Assembly (NCBI RefSeq): GCF_003731635.1
Contig: NZ_RCUA01000070.1
Location: 1 to 64,000, forward strand
Length of the DNA: 64,000 bases
Source of the DNA: Marisediminitalea oceani
GTDB lineage: Bacteria > Pseudomonadota > Gammaproteobacteria > Enterobacterales > Alteromonadaceae
Direction: 5' to 3'
Under the pieces are notes generated by a model. It saw only the letters and a program-made list of their open reading frames with translations. It had not been told where the DNA came from and did not search any database. Shown here in pieces: positions 20,095 through 29,036 of the stretch; within the stretch, counting starts at the first letter, position 1, and every line of letters begins with the position of its first letter. A program made the position numbers and the translations under genes.

Positions 20095-21150
20095 TCAATG
20101 CACGAAGGGTTCTAAGCCGGATAAACGCATCTTCGGCTCAAGCTTAACAATTTCACGCGGTGCCACGCCGGCAACCACATTGGCGATGTCGCGAATATGA
20201 TCCGGCGTGCTGCCACAACAACCGCCAACAATATTCACTAACCCGGACTCAGCCCATTCCTTAATGTGCTCAGCCATTTCGGGCCCTTCCATATCGTACT
20301 CACCAAACTCGTTAGGCAAGCCGGCATTGGGGTGCGCCGATACCAGGCATTCGGCAACATTACTGATTTCTTCCACATACTGGCGCAGCAGATCTGGTCC
20401 TAAAGCGCAATTGAGACCAAATGACACCGGCTTAATATGCCGCATGGAGTAATAAAACGCTTCGGCAGTCTGACCAGACAACGTACGCCCGGAGGCATCG
20501 GTAATGGTGCCGGAAATCATCACCGGTAACCGCAGGTCTAATTTTTCGAACACGCCTTCAACCGCAAACGCTGCCGCTTTGGCATTGAGCGTATCAAAGA
20601 TGGTTTCGATGAGGATGAGATCTGAACCGCCTTCAATCAGGGCTTCGCAGCTCTCAGTGTAGGCTTCCACCAGTTCATCAAAGGTAACATTTCGTTTGCC
20701 CGGGTCGTTTACATCCGGGGAAATCGATGCCGTACGACTGGTTGGCCCGATAACACCGGCTACCAGGCGTGGTTTATCCGGGTTCTTTGCGGTGAATTCA
20801 TCACAGGCTTTACGGGCCAGCTGCGCAGCCGCCACATTGATTTCTCTTGAAATGGCCTGCATGTCGTAGTCGGCCATAGAAATCGTGGTGGCATTAAAGG
20901 TGTTGGTTTCAATGATATCCGCACCGGCCTCAAGGTACTGACAATGGATCTCATAGATAATATCCGGCTGGGTAATCGCCAACAGATCGTTATTGCCTTT
21001 AATATCGCAATGCCAGTCTTTGTACTGCTCTCCGCGGTAGTCTTCTTCTTCCAGCTTGTGCTGCTGGATCATGGTACCCATGGCACCATCCAGGATCAGA
21101 ATGCGGTTGGAGGCCAGATCGAATATCTGTTTGTCTGTGTATCGGCTCAC
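20095..21150 (-). CDS. metH: Methionine synthase, homocysteine-binding part (split MetH)
   Basis: This 351-aa protein is the homocysteine S-methyltransferase domain of MetH. It starts with [13 protein letters not shown], has the conserved ETNTFNAT, and keeps the zinc ligands in GLNCALG and GGCCGS. It ends with [11 protein letters not shown], where E. coli MetH continues through a short linker into the pterin domain. The GTG start at 21150 has AAGAGG upstream inside the metA 3' end. It lies 3 nt after metA and 9 nt before the other half, so it sits in the middle of the operon. Summed length with its partner (about 1228 aa) equals a full MetH. Confidence 0.93.
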   Translation of the reverse strand: MSRYTDKQIFDLASNRILILDGAMGTMIQQHKLEEEDYRGEQYKDWHCDIKGNNDLLAITQPDIIYEIHCQYLEAGADIIETNTFNATTISMADYDMQAISREINVAAAQLARKACDEFTAKNPDKPRLVAGVIGPTSRTASISPDVNDPGKRNVTFDELVEAYTESCEALIEGGSDLILIETIFDTLNAKAAAFAVEGVFEKLDLRLPVMISGTITDASGRTLSGQTAEAFYYSMRHIKPVSFGLNCALGPDLLRQYVEEISNVAECLVSAHPNAGLPNEFGEYDMEGPEMAEHIKEWAESGLVNIVGGCCGSTPDHIRDIANVVAGVAPREIVKLEPKMRLSGLEPFVH

Positions 21151-21153
21151 GTG

Positions 21154-22092
21154 CTACCTCTTGCGCTGATCTTTCTCGACCAGCTGATTTAAATCGTACG
21201 GCGTTGTCTGATAAACGTAGTAGTTTATCCAGTTGGTAAATAGCAAACTGCCATGTGCGCGCCATCTTACCACGGGTGGCTTGCCCGGGTCGTCATCAGG
21301 ATAATAGTTACACGGAATTTTTGGTTCTAAGTCAGCGTTAAGATCTCTAACGTATTCGTCGTTGAGCGTCTCAGGATCATATTCCGGGTGACCGGTGATA
21401 AATACCATCCGCTTATCGTCCGACGCCACTACGTAAGCCCCGGCTTCGTCGGATTCGGCAATCACGCTGAGGCCGGGAATACTGTTGTAATCGGCCGGAT
21501 CGATATAGCCATAGCGGGAGTGCGGCGCATAAAACTCAGAATCGAAGCCCCGTAACAGCTCATTGAGCGGATCATTCACCCGGTGGCGAAATACACCAGA
21601 CAGTTTCTCTTCGCGCAATTTTCGCTGAATACCATGAAAGTGATACATTGCGGCATGGGCGGCCCAACATAAATACAAGGTTGACTGTACGTGACGGTTG
21701 GCCCATTCCAGAATAGTTTTCATGGTATCCCAGTAGTTCACATCTTCGTAGTCGAGCAGTGCCAGCGGTGCGCCGGTAACAATCAGACCATCGTAACGCT
21801 TCTCTACTACGTCACTGAAGTCATGATAAAACGCATCCATATGCGACTGGGGCGTATGTTTGGGGGTTAAATCATTGATTCGGATTAAGTCCACATTGAT
21901 TTGCAGCGGCGTATTGGAAAGAAGCCGTAATAACTGAACTTCGGTCTCAATTTTATTCGGCATTAAATTGAGAATAGCCACTTCCATGGGGCGAATATCC
22001 TGACTCGCCGCTCGCTGACTATCCATGGTGAAAATATTCTCACCCAATAAGACGTTTTGTGCGGGCAGATTTTCTGGGATCCTGATTGGCAT
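21154..22092 (-). CDS. metA: Homoserine O-acyltransferase MetA
   Basis: The 312-aa enzyme activates homoserine with succinyl- or acetyl-CoA, the first dedicated methionine step. The start at 22092 (MPIRIPENLPAQ) is chosen because GGAG lies 6 nt before it, rather than the ATG at 22107. Family motifs are complete: LNLMPNKIETE, the nucleophile Cys in YLCWAAHAAM, and the His-Glu pair in ITGHPEYD. Whether it uses succinyl- or acetyl-CoA cannot be told reliably by eye. First gene of the methionine operon, directly behind the MetJ operator. Confidence 0.96.
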   Translation of the reverse strand: MPIRIPENLPAQNVLLGENIFTMDSQRAASQDIRPMEVAILNLMPNKIETEVQLLRLLSNTPLQINVDLIRINDLTPKHTPQSHMDAFYHDFSDVVEKRYDGLIVTGAPLALLDYEDVNYWDTMKTILEWANRHVQSTLYLCWAAHAAMYHFHGIQRKLREEKLSGVFRHRVNDPLNELLRGFDSEFYAPHSRYGYIDPADYNSIPGLSVIAESDEAGAYVVASDDKRMVFITGHPEYDPETLNDEYVRDLNADLEPKIPCNYYPDDDPGKPPVVRWRAHGSLLFTNWINYYVYQTTPYDLNQLVEKDQRKR

Positions 22093-22121
22093 GGCAACTC
22101 CGGGCAATGTGGTTATGCAGC

Positions 22122-22150
22122 TATTGTCGCTAAAGTTTGACCAATGTCAA
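22122..22150 (-). promoter_or_regulatory. metA promoter
   Basis: On the minus strand TTGACA (22145-22150), a 17-bp spacer and ACAATA (22122-22127) form a good sigma-70 promoter. It starts 5 bp from the MetJ boxes and lies about 30 bp before the metA start codon. Confidence 0.7.
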
Positions 22151-22155
22151 CATCT

Positions 22156-22179
22156 TTACGTCTAGACGTCTAAACGTTT
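22156..22179. promoter_or_regulatory. MetJ operator: three tandem met boxes
   Basis: Three contiguous 8-bp units read TTACGTCT, AGACGTCT and AAACGTTT. The middle one equals the met-box consensus AGACGTCT. MetJ with SAM binds as a row of dimers, one per box. Position next to the -35 of metA predicts repression of metA, both metH genes and the DUF938 gene when SAM is plentiful. metJ is not in the window. Confidence 0.92.
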
Positions 22180-22264
22180 AGTTATATCCAAAGCGGTGCT
22201 ACCCAAAGTGTAAGTGATTTATCGCCTCCTTGCCGGTGAATGTGGGTGTGTTTGCAGCGATCAG

Positions 22265-22290
22265 TAAAAAGCCCCGACCAGCGGGGCTTA
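22265..22290 (-). terminator. Terminator after the xylanase gene
   Basis: A perfect 8-bp stem, AAGCCCCG (22269-22276) with CGGGGCTT (22282-22289), has a 5-nt loop and reads into TTTTTA on the minus strand, 24 nt after the stop codon of the GH10 gene. Confidence 0.85.
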
Positions 22291-22312
22291 CTTTTATTGC
22301 CTTAATACAAGA

Positions 22313-25300
22313 TTAAGGGAAGTCGGCATCAATGCGCTCAATAAGGATTTCGCTGTCCTCATCGGCGACAAAGGCACCGTTTATCTGCAAGGCAATGCGT
22401 TCGATGTTTTCAATATTCCCGTTACCGTCATCCTGGGGATAGAAGGTAAACAGGTTGCTACCTGCTGATAAAGGTTCCAGTGAGCCGTAGATGCGCGCGT
22501 AATTTGGCTCGCCCGTCTGTACATACCCCTGCACACTCAGACCATCATCTGCCAGCTCACTACTGACATTGAGCGTGTAGGTAATTGCCGCGCCACTGTA
22601 ATCCCGGCTCGGCACGCCCAGTATGTAGTTATGGGTTTCACTGCTGTCATTCGGTTGCAGGCTGACTGCCTCCAGTGCCGGACGATGGATCACGCTGGCG
22701 TTAGTCCCATAATCACCGCGCATACCCTCGCTGTCGCTGATAAAGTCGTAGGTCACGGTTTCAGCGCTGGGTAATGACGTCGGGATTTCCAGTCTGACAT
22801 AAGTCATTTCAACTACATCATCAGTGCCTTGACTTAGCGGACCATTCAGTTGCAATCCAAGACGCTGGATGATCGCCAGATCACCGGCACCATTGTCCTC
22901 AGGCGCAAAGGTGATCACATTTTCACCAGCTACCGGCACGACAGCCTGACCGTAGATCCGCGTATAGCTTGGTCCACCTGTTTGCACATAAGGCTGAATC
23001 GTCATACCACCATCTACCTGGGCCTGCGTAACATTTACGGTATAACTGAGATTAGCACCGTTGAGATCGGTCATACTGATCTCTTCGATATATTCCTGTG
23101 CGTTGCGCCCAGCCCAATCCGGAATTAATAATGCCGCGGGAATACTGCCGTCGTAACCTACCGTTGCCGACGTACCGTAATCACCGCGCCAGCCCTGAGC
23201 ACCATCACTGAAGTCATATTCAATAACCTCAGGTGGCAAATCATCGCCGGGCACCACAATCTGTACCTTACGGGTAAAGCTGGGATACTCGCCCTCAACT
23301 ACCTGAATGTACAAATCATATAAGCCGGGGCTAAGCGGGGCAGCCACACTGATTTTGCCACTTTGCGTATCCAGCGCAAACAAGCCGGCTTCATTGCCAC
23401 TTAACACCGTCCACTGTACCGCTGAAGTCTGATCATGGGGGTTGCCCAGATAATCATAAGAGACTAAATCCGCCACCTGCATACCCACTTCGGTGGTTTC
23501 ATCCACGGTGATCAGAGATGGCTGATTAAACTGCGGCGCCAGCTCGCGAACATAGCCTTTCAACCACTTAAGCGCCGCTTTTTCTACGCCGGTGTCGTAG
23601 GCCAGGATGGCCCCTTGCTCTTCACGCCAGTGGCCGGGCAAATACCCCCACATGGTTACCCCTTTGATTGCCGGATGCGTCCAGAATGCCGGAAACAGGC
23701 GTTGGTATTCCAGCAACTGAGTGAGTTCATCAGCGCCGTCAATATCCAGCTCAGTCAGATAAATATCCAGACCCGTCTGGCTTTCCATCCGGTCAATATT
23801 ACTGAGCATGGTTTCAAGTGGGCCGCCGGTTGAAAAAGCATGCCCCTGGAAACCAATTGCATCAATAAGGCCCCTCGATTGCAGCAGGTTGGCTAAATCA
23901 ATCACCTTGTCGGTTCTGGCGTCAGAGTTAATCACGCTGTATTCGTTAAACATTAGCTGGGTGCTGGCCGGGAAAATGTCCCGCGCCATTTGGAAAGCGT
24001 TTACTATCCAATCGTAGTCTTCGGCTTTTTGTGCTGCCGTAGACGCATCATCGCCCCGGGCGAGGAAGAAAGCTTCCACCTCTGCAGTCACTTCAGGCGC
24101 GTACAAGCGCAAGCCATCAACGTAATTCGGTCGCCCATTACCACCATCCGGCGGCGCATTATCGAATTCATTCACCACCTCGATGAAATCCATCGCCGGG
24201 TAGCGTTGGTTAACGGCCTGATACCATTCAAGGATTTCATCTAGCTGTTCAGATGGCGACAAATCACTTATCCAGCCAGGTTGCTGACTGCCCCACACCA
24301 GGACGTGATGTTTATAGATAAAACCGTTATCTTTCGCCAGGTTGTAGGCTTCATCCAAAGCAGTCCAGTTAAACTGGTCGCGGACCGATTCAACCGAGCC
24401 CCATTTACCGGCGTTTTCTGCAGTCACCTGATTCCAGTACGCCTCAAAGTTTGGCCGCTGTGCGCCGCAACAAACGCCACCTAAAAACTTAGGCTGTCCG
24501 TCGGCTAATGGCGGGCCAGACGGCGTGTAGGTTTCTGGCGGCGTGACGATTTCGCCCGGTAAGCCATTTTCCAACTGGTCGACGGTATAGGTCAGCCCGA
24601 CTGGCGCAAACACAAACTTATCAATGTCCAGACCATCCTCACGGCTGGCATAGCGGAAGACTTCGGTCACATTATTATCGGCAACGGTATATTCGCCATC
24701 CGGGATAGCCACCCACATAAAGGCTTCTAAGTTAGCCTCTCCACCGCTATCAACCACGGTATCCGGTTCATAACCGGGCTCGCCTGGCGCAGCATAGCCG
24801 CTGATACCATTGACCAGGATCCACTCATTAGCACTCCCCAGCGCCGAAGGGATATACATACTGTCATCACTAAACCCTTCCGGCCCCACACGAAGCCGTG
24901 CATACAGGTTATAGGTACCGGCCTGGTTGAAATTAACCAGTAATTCACCGACCCGGCTGTCATCTTCCGGTGGCGTGGTAGCATTCACCAGTGTGGTCAC
25001 ATACTCTGGCTCGCCGTTTTCTATAATCAGGTCCATGCCCAGGTAGTTTAATGTGGCATCTGCGCCGCCTTCTGCCTCAGCATAAATACCGATGTTGGGA
25101 TTATCCTGTTCCAGTACCGGGGTAAAACTGAGTCGTTTACGCTCCAGGTTAAAGGAAACTGAAACCGCAGTGCTCTCGCCCGCTGCCAGGCTATCAGCAC
25201 CGACGTCGAAATAGGGGACCCCATTACCGGTATAACCGTCAGCACCGTTGACCGCAATAGAACTATCAGTGATCAACACCCGAAAAGGTCCTTCGATAAT

Positions 25301-25480
25301 GTCATCAGAGGTATTGGTCAGGGTAACCACCGAACTGTAAACCCGGTTAACCCTGTCTACAGTGGCTCGCGACGACGTTGTATCAACGCCGTCATTCAAT
25401 GGCTGCCAGGCAGCACTGACCGGTGTAACCGCAGCCAGCCCGGCACTGATAAGTGCAATAGAAAAGGCGTTCAGTCTCAT
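22313..25480 (-). CDS. Secreted modular GH10 endo-1,4-beta-xylanase
   Basis: The 1055-aa exported enzyme cleaves xylan. A signal peptide (1-23) is followed by two beta-rich N-terminal modules (about 30-330), then a GH10 catalytic domain (about 335-650). It has the acid/base Glu in VVNEFD (about 436) and the nucleophile Glu in YLTELDID (about 576), with HVLVWGSQQPGW and GFQGHAFS also conserved. Next is a cadherin-like module and two tandem copies of a beta-sandwich module of about 130 aa (TYDF..GWRGDYGT ... LQING), probably carbohydrate binding. The ATG overlaps the stop of the upstream PEP-CTERM-like gene and has GGGAGGTGA before it, so the two are translationally coupled. Confidence 0.92.
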   Translation of the reverse strand: MRLNAFSIALISAGLAAVTPVSAAWQPLNDGVDTTSSRATVDRVNRVYSSVVTLTNTSDDIIEGPFRVLITDSSIAVNGADGYTGNGVPYFDVGADSLAAGESTAVSVSFNLERKRLSFTPVLEQDNPNIGIYAEAEGGADATLNYLGMDLIIENGEPEYVTTLVNATTPPEDDSRVGELLVNFNQAGTYNLYARLRVGPEGFSDDSMYIPSALGSANEWILVNGISGYAAPGEPGYEPDTVVDSGGEANLEAFMWVAIPDGEYTVADNNVTEVFRYASREDGLDIDKFVFAPVGLTYTVDQLENGLPGEIVTPPETYTPSGPPLADGQPKFLGGVCCGAQRPNFEAYWNQVTAENAGKWGSVESVRDQFNWTALDEAYNLAKDNGFIYKHHVLVWGSQQPGWISDLSPSEQLDEILEWYQAVNQRYPAMDFIEVVNEFDNAPPDGGNGRPNYVDGLRLYAPEVTAEVEAFFLARGDDASTAAQKAEDYDWIVNAFQMARDIFPASTQLMFNEYSVINSDARTDKVIDLANLLQSRGLIDAIGFQGHAFSTGGPLETMLSNIDRMESQTGLDIYLTELDIDGADELTQLLEYQRLFPAFWTHPAIKGVTMWGYLPGHWREEQGAILAYDTGVEKAALKWLKGYVRELAPQFNQPSLITVDETTEVGMQVADLVSYDYLGNPHDQTSAVQWTVLSGNEAGLFALDTQSGKISVAAPLSPGLYDLYIQVVEGEYPSFTRKVQIVVPGDDLPPEVIEYDFSDGAQGWRGDYGTSATVGYDGSIPAALLIPDWAGRNAQEYIEEISMTDLNGANLSYTVNVTQAQVDGGMTIQPYVQTGGPSYTRIYGQAVVPVAGENVITFAPEDNGAGDLAIIQRLGLQLNGPLSQGTDDVVEMTYVRLEIPTSLPSAETVTYDFISDSEGMRGDYGTNASVIHRPALEAVSLQPNDSSETHNYILGVPSRDYSGAAITYTLNVSSELADDGLSVQGYVQTGEPNYARIYGSLEPLSAGSNLFTFYPQDDGNGNIENIERIALQINGAFVADEDSEILIERIDADFP

Positions 25481-26175
25481 TGATCACCTCCCGTGCTACG
25501 CTGACGGTTTGCGAAAACCAGTCCGGCCAGCCCCAGGCCAAATAATAACGCCTGAGAAGGTGCACTTACGGCAACATTGTCGTCACCCACTGCGGTAATC
25601 GACACGTTATCTACTTGCAGAAATGAGCCGCCAAAATCGCTGCCGAACTCATCAAATCCAATGAGTAACTGAAATTCGAGGCTTAAATTAGCGAAAGCTG
25701 AAAGCGTCTCGTCGAGCATAATGTTAAGCGAATAGCTGTTATTACCGTCAATATCGGCGGAGAAAACACTGCCCAGCTGGCCATCCGCACCGTAATAACT
25801 GCCGCTGCCATCACCAAATGCCACCACAAAATTGTCGGCTATAAAGCCGTTATCAGCACTGCTGAACTCAGAACCGGCTGTCAAATCCACATTGAGTTGA
25901 TATTGCTCGCCACTATTGAGCGAAATGTTTTGGAATAAAGTGTTAGCAAACCAGGCTTCAGTATTGCCAGCGTCCACTAGCAGTTCAGCGGCGCAATCCG
26001 GCCCGCTGGTAATAGTAAAGTCGTCCAGGACGCTGATATCACCAGCACCGTCGGTGTCTTTTGACCAGCCGTTATAACTGCAATCCGTAAAGCCACCATT
26101 AGTGATAACGCTGGCCATTGCCTGAGGCGCTGCACTGAGTAATAGCAGCACCCCGCCAATCATGAGTTTGTTCAT
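25477..26175 (-). CDS. Secreted protein with PEP-CTERM-like C-terminal anchor
   Basis: The 232-aa protein has a signal peptide (1-21), a beta-rich domain starting VITNGGFTDCSYNGW that looks like a carbohydrate-binding sandwich, and a C-terminal tripartite signal: SAPSQ, hydrophobic LLFGLGLAGLVFA, then basic NRQR. This resembles PEP-CTERM/exosortase sorting tails but with APSQ in place of PEP. No exosortase gene is in view, so sorting is inferred. It overlaps the xylanase by 4 nt (ATGA), implying the two are made together, perhaps as a surface sugar-binding helper. Confidence 0.8.
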   Translation of the reverse strand: MNKLMIGGVLLLLSAAPQAMASVITNGGFTDCSYNGWSKDTDGAGDISVLDDFTITSGPDCAAELLVDAGNTEAWFANTLFQNISLNSGEQYQLNVDLTAGSEFSSADNGFIADNFVVAFGDGSGSYYGADGQLGSVFSADIDGNNSYSLNIMLDETLSAFANLSLEFQLLIGFDEFGSDFGGSFLQVDNVSITAVGDDNVAVSAPSQALLFGLGLAGLVFANRQRSTGGDQ

Positions 26176-26523
26176 AGTAGTACCCCTGTAATTTTTCTGT
26201 GTGTCCGGGCAATTTGCTGATTATGTGCGCAACATTGCCTTAAGTAGGGCATTGTGAACGCCAATAATTAACATCACTTACACATTTTTTTTACATTAGG
26301 GTTATTTTTTTGCACAACCTGATTGTTCAATAAGTAAACTGTCGCATTTACCAGATTGAGTAACGGAATTAACAATAAACATAATTAAAACAGCTATTTA
26401 TAGATAACACTAGACAGATAAACAAAAAGCTATGCAGGCTTAGTCTGGCGAAAAAACCAATCTACAGTGAAGGTGGGGTTAACGATGTTGGTGAATTTTT
26501 ACTCGCGCGGAGCGAAGGTCAGC
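26176..26523. other. Intergenic region between che operon and PEP-CTERM/xylanase pair
   Basis: No gene is seen in these 348 bases. The left part is AT-rich (including a T8 run near 26285) and must hold the promoter of the PEP-CTERM-like gene, though no convincing -35/-10 pair stands out. The right part has a short imperfect hairpin (26502-26517) followed by TAAAAATT on the minus strand, a weak candidate terminator for the chemotaxis operon. Confidence 0.4.
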
Positions 26524-26940
26524 CTATTTGGGCTGATGGATGTTCATCAGCAACTGGACTTCCGCTAAGGGCAGATCGCAGTTGTGCATGACTTCCTCGG
26601 CACTGGCACCGGACTGAATCATTTCAGCGGCACGTTGATACAGGCGACTGTCGGGATCCTGCTCACCTAAGGCGGTAAATTGCTGTTGTAAAGCAACCAG
26701 TGTCGCTTCGGTTTGTTCGGTATTTTTAGCTACCACCAGACTACGCGCCTGAATCTCTTCAAGCGTACTGGCGTTGATATGGAGTTGCTTTTTCAGAGCG
26801 CTGAGCTGCTGTTGTTGCTGTACCAGCGCTTCGGTCAGCCGTGCATTGCTGCGACGACTGGCAAACCAGAGTACGATGGTAAAAAGCACCGAAAGGCATA
26901 AAGCAGCAACGGCTATCAGTAAAGACAGATTAACTTCCAT
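26524..26940 (-). CDS. DUF2802 protein, last gene of the chemotaxis operon
   Basis: This is a 138-aa membrane-tethered protein. An N-terminal membrane helix (about 5-27) is followed by a coiled coil rich in Gln and Leu (ALVQQQQQLSALKKQL), then a short C-terminal DUF2802 domain (ASAEEVMHNCDLPLAEVQLL). This family commonly follows cheW in Vibrio/Shewanella-type flagellar clusters, as here (24 nt after cheW). Function unknown. Confidence 0.88.
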   Translation of the reverse strand: MEVNLSLLIAVAALCLSVLFTIVLWFASRRSNARLTEALVQQQQQLSALKKQLHINASTLEEIQARSLVVAKNTEQTEATLVALQQQFTALGEQDPDSRLYQRAAEMIQSGASAEEVMHNCDLPLAEVQLLMNIHQPK

Positions 26941-26964
26941 GTGAAGTAAGAACGGCCGTTTAAT

Positions 26965-27453
26965 TTACAGACTGCTTAGCTCGTCCCATTCCTCGTCGCT
27001 GAGAAGTTTATTGAGATCAACCAGAATAAGCAGCTCGCCGTCGCGGTTACTGACACCCTGAATAAACTTAGCGCTTTCCTCGGTGCCCACATTTGGCGCA
27101 CTGTCGATTTCTGAAGACTTGAGGTAAACCACTTCGGCAACGCTATCTACCAGAATACCCACCACCTGTTCATCAGACTCAATAATGACCACACGGGTGT
27201 TATCGGTAACTTCTTCCGGTGGTAGCCCGAAGCGAGCGCGGGTATCAATAACGGTGACCACGTTACCACGCAGGTTAATAATACCTAACACGTAATCCGG
27301 CGCTCCAGGTACCGGAGCGATCTCAGAGTAACGTAATACTTCCTGCACCTGCATTACATTAATACCGTAGGTTTCCTCGCCTAACCGATAGGTTACCCAT
27401 TGCAATACCTGATCGTCGACATTGCCTGCGTTATTATTTCTGTCATCACTCAT
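26965..27453 (-). CDS. cheW: Chemotaxis adaptor CheW
   Basis: This 162-aa adaptor couples chemoreceptors to CheA. It is a single CheW/SH3-like domain: WVTYRLGEETYGINVMQVQEVLR, PGAPDYVLGIINLRGNVVTVID and VGILVDSVAEVV. Length is normal. It lies between parP and the DUF2802 gene, all on the same strand with short gaps. Confidence 0.96.
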   Translation of the reverse strand: MSDDRNNNAGNVDDQVLQWVTYRLGEETYGINVMQVQEVLRYSEIAPVPGAPDYVLGIINLRGNVVTVIDTRARFGLPPEEVTDNTRVVIIESDEQVVGILVDSVAEVVYLKSSEIDSAPNVGTEESAKFIQGVSNRDGELLILVDLNKLLSDEEWDELSSL

Positions 27454-27471
27454 GCACTTGGCTCCACTTGA

Positions 27472-28236
27472 CTATAGTACCTGGTCTTTACTGCCCAAGC
27501 CGTTATTCAGCATTGATATTAGTTCATCAACATCCAACAATGCACACATTTTATTTTTTACCATACCGGCGAGCCAGGGACGCTTTGCATTCGCCTGACG
27601 CCATTTCACGTCGTCCTTGCTTAGGGTCACTGTATTAACCAGTTTTTCGCTGGCTAACCCCCACGGACTATCGCCTAACATAATGAGATACTGATAGTTT
27701 AGCTTATCCGCCAGAGTTTGGTCGTATTTTTCCGGCATAACCCATCGCGCGGTATCCACAACGCTTAATTTTTCTTCCCGATGCAGCATGACACCCATAA
27801 ACCAGGCTGGTTTACCGAATAACGGACCAATTTTGGTCAGGTTATGAATACCGCCCAGGGTAATCAGCGGCACTGCCAGAGTTAAACCGGCCACTTCAAA
27901 AAACAATGCCTGGAACGCGTTATCCAAGCGTTCTTCAAGAGGTTTTAAAGGCACACCTGGAGGCGGCACCGCAGCTTTCTCTTCAACCCTCGCTATAACT
28001 TCAGCGATGACTTCTTCGGCGGCAATGTCCTGTTCGGTTTCAACCGGCTCGCTTACTGGTGGAGACACAGGTGGAAGTGTCGCCTCCGGTACTTCCGGCG
28101 TCAGCTCTACCGTTGCCTTTTCTAACAGCCTGGCGGTACGCGCCGTTACGTCTGCCGGATCTTCGACATCGCGTAATAAACTGCTGAGGTATTCTTCCAT
28201 CACCTCTTCTTTAGCAAACGGTGTATCTTTGCTCAT
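27472..28236 (-). CDS. parP: ParP-like polar chemotaxis protein (CheW-like AIF domain)
   Basis: The 254-aa product starts at 28236 (MSKDTPFAKEEV), 1 nt after the parC stop. The N-terminal half is acidic and proline-rich, without fold. The C-terminal half is a CheW-like domain (FQALFFEVAGLTLAVPLITL ... WFMGVMLHREEKLSVVD ... CALLDVDELISML). In Vibrio, ParP uses this array-integration domain to hold CheA and receptors at the pole with ParC. The position directly after parC and before cheW, plus the repeats in CheA here, supports that role. Confidence 0.88.
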   Translation of the reverse strand: MSKDTPFAKEEVMEEYLSSLLRDVEDPADVTARTARLLEKATVELTPEVPEATLPPVSPPVSEPVETEQDIAAEEVIAEVIARVEEKAAVPPPGVPLKPLEERLDNAFQALFFEVAGLTLAVPLITLGGIHNLTKIGPLFGKPAWFMGVMLHREEKLSVVDTARWVMPEKYDQTLADKLNYQYLIMLGDSPWGLASEKLVNTVTLSKDDVKWRQANAKRPWLAGMVKNKMCALLDVDELISMLNNGLGSKDQVL

Positions 28237-28237
28237 A

Positions 28238-29005
28238 TTAGTCACTATCCAGGACGTTGAGTAATTTCTCGTAAGCAAACACGCCACGAGCTTTGGGATA
28301 CACTATGGATGCCGGCGCCTGCATCTGGCTGGCGTCCCGGAATCGCGTATCCACTGGTATCATACCTTTCCAAATCTGTTCTTTGTAGTCCAGCAGCAAT
28401 TGTTTCTGGGCTGCTATGGCAGCGTTAATACGCTTGTCAAACATGGTCGGCACTATGATCGTATCAAAATTCCGCGACAGGGTTTTACCCATAATTTTGA
28501 GCGTATGCATCATCCTGTCGAGTCCTTTCAGGGCTAAAAACTCTGTTTGCACCGGCACGATCACCTTCTGACAGGCCGCCAGAGCATTAACCATAAGCAC
28601 GCCCAATACCGGCGGACAATCGATTAGCACATAGTCAAATTGCGACTCAATTTGTTGCAGTGCTTTTTTCAGCACCAGCCCCATCCCAATCTGGTTGCCC
28701 AGCGACCGGTCTAAGGTAGCCAGGGCCATGGTGGATGGCAGAATAAACAGGCTGTCGAGCTTACTGGGACATAAACAATCCAGTACTTTATCGTCACTTA
28801 AGCCCGAAGGATTAGCAAAAATGTCATACACCGAGCTGGAAAGCTCTTCTGAATCAATGCCGAAGTAATAACTTAGCGAAGCATGGGGATCCATATCTAC
28901 CAGTAAAACGTTAAAGCCACGTTTTGCCAGTATCCCGCCCAGAGTGACCGTCGTGGTGGTTTTACCGACGCCACCTTTCTGATTGGCTATGGTCCAAATT
29001 TTCAA
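28238..29005 (-). CDS. parC: ParC-like ParA-family ATPase
   Basis: This 255-aa ATPase starts with IANQKGGVGKTTTTVTL (deviant Walker A) and has the Walker A' region LLVDMDPHASLSYYFG. It is a ParA/Soj family member. Inside the che operon this is ParC, which in Vibrio recruits chemosensory arrays to the cell pole. It is not the chromosomal ParA, because no parB follows. Confidence 0.92.
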   Translation of the reverse strand: MKIWTIANQKGGVGKTTTTVTLGGILAKRGFNVLLVDMDPHASLSYYFGIDSEELSSSVYDIFANPSGLSDDKVLDCLCPSKLDSLFILPSTMALATLDRSLGNQIGMGLVLKKALQQIESQFDYVLIDCPPVLGVLMVNALAACQKVIVPVQTEFLALKGLDRMMHTLKIMGKTLSRNFDTIIVPTMFDKRINAAIAAQKQLLLDYKEQIWKGMIPVDTRFRDASQMQAPASIVYPKARGVFAYEKLLNVLDSD

Positions 29006-29036
29006 CGCTTCTCTCCCGCCTGCCAGTAATTATCGA

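Noticed and set aside
22093..22312. Cobalamin riboswitch upstream of the metA-metH operon
   Set aside because: No B12-box-like sequence seen; control is explained by the MetJ boxes.
28238..29005. Chromosome-partitioning ParA
   Set aside because: No parB or parS nearby; the location between cheB and parP/cheW fits ParC instead.
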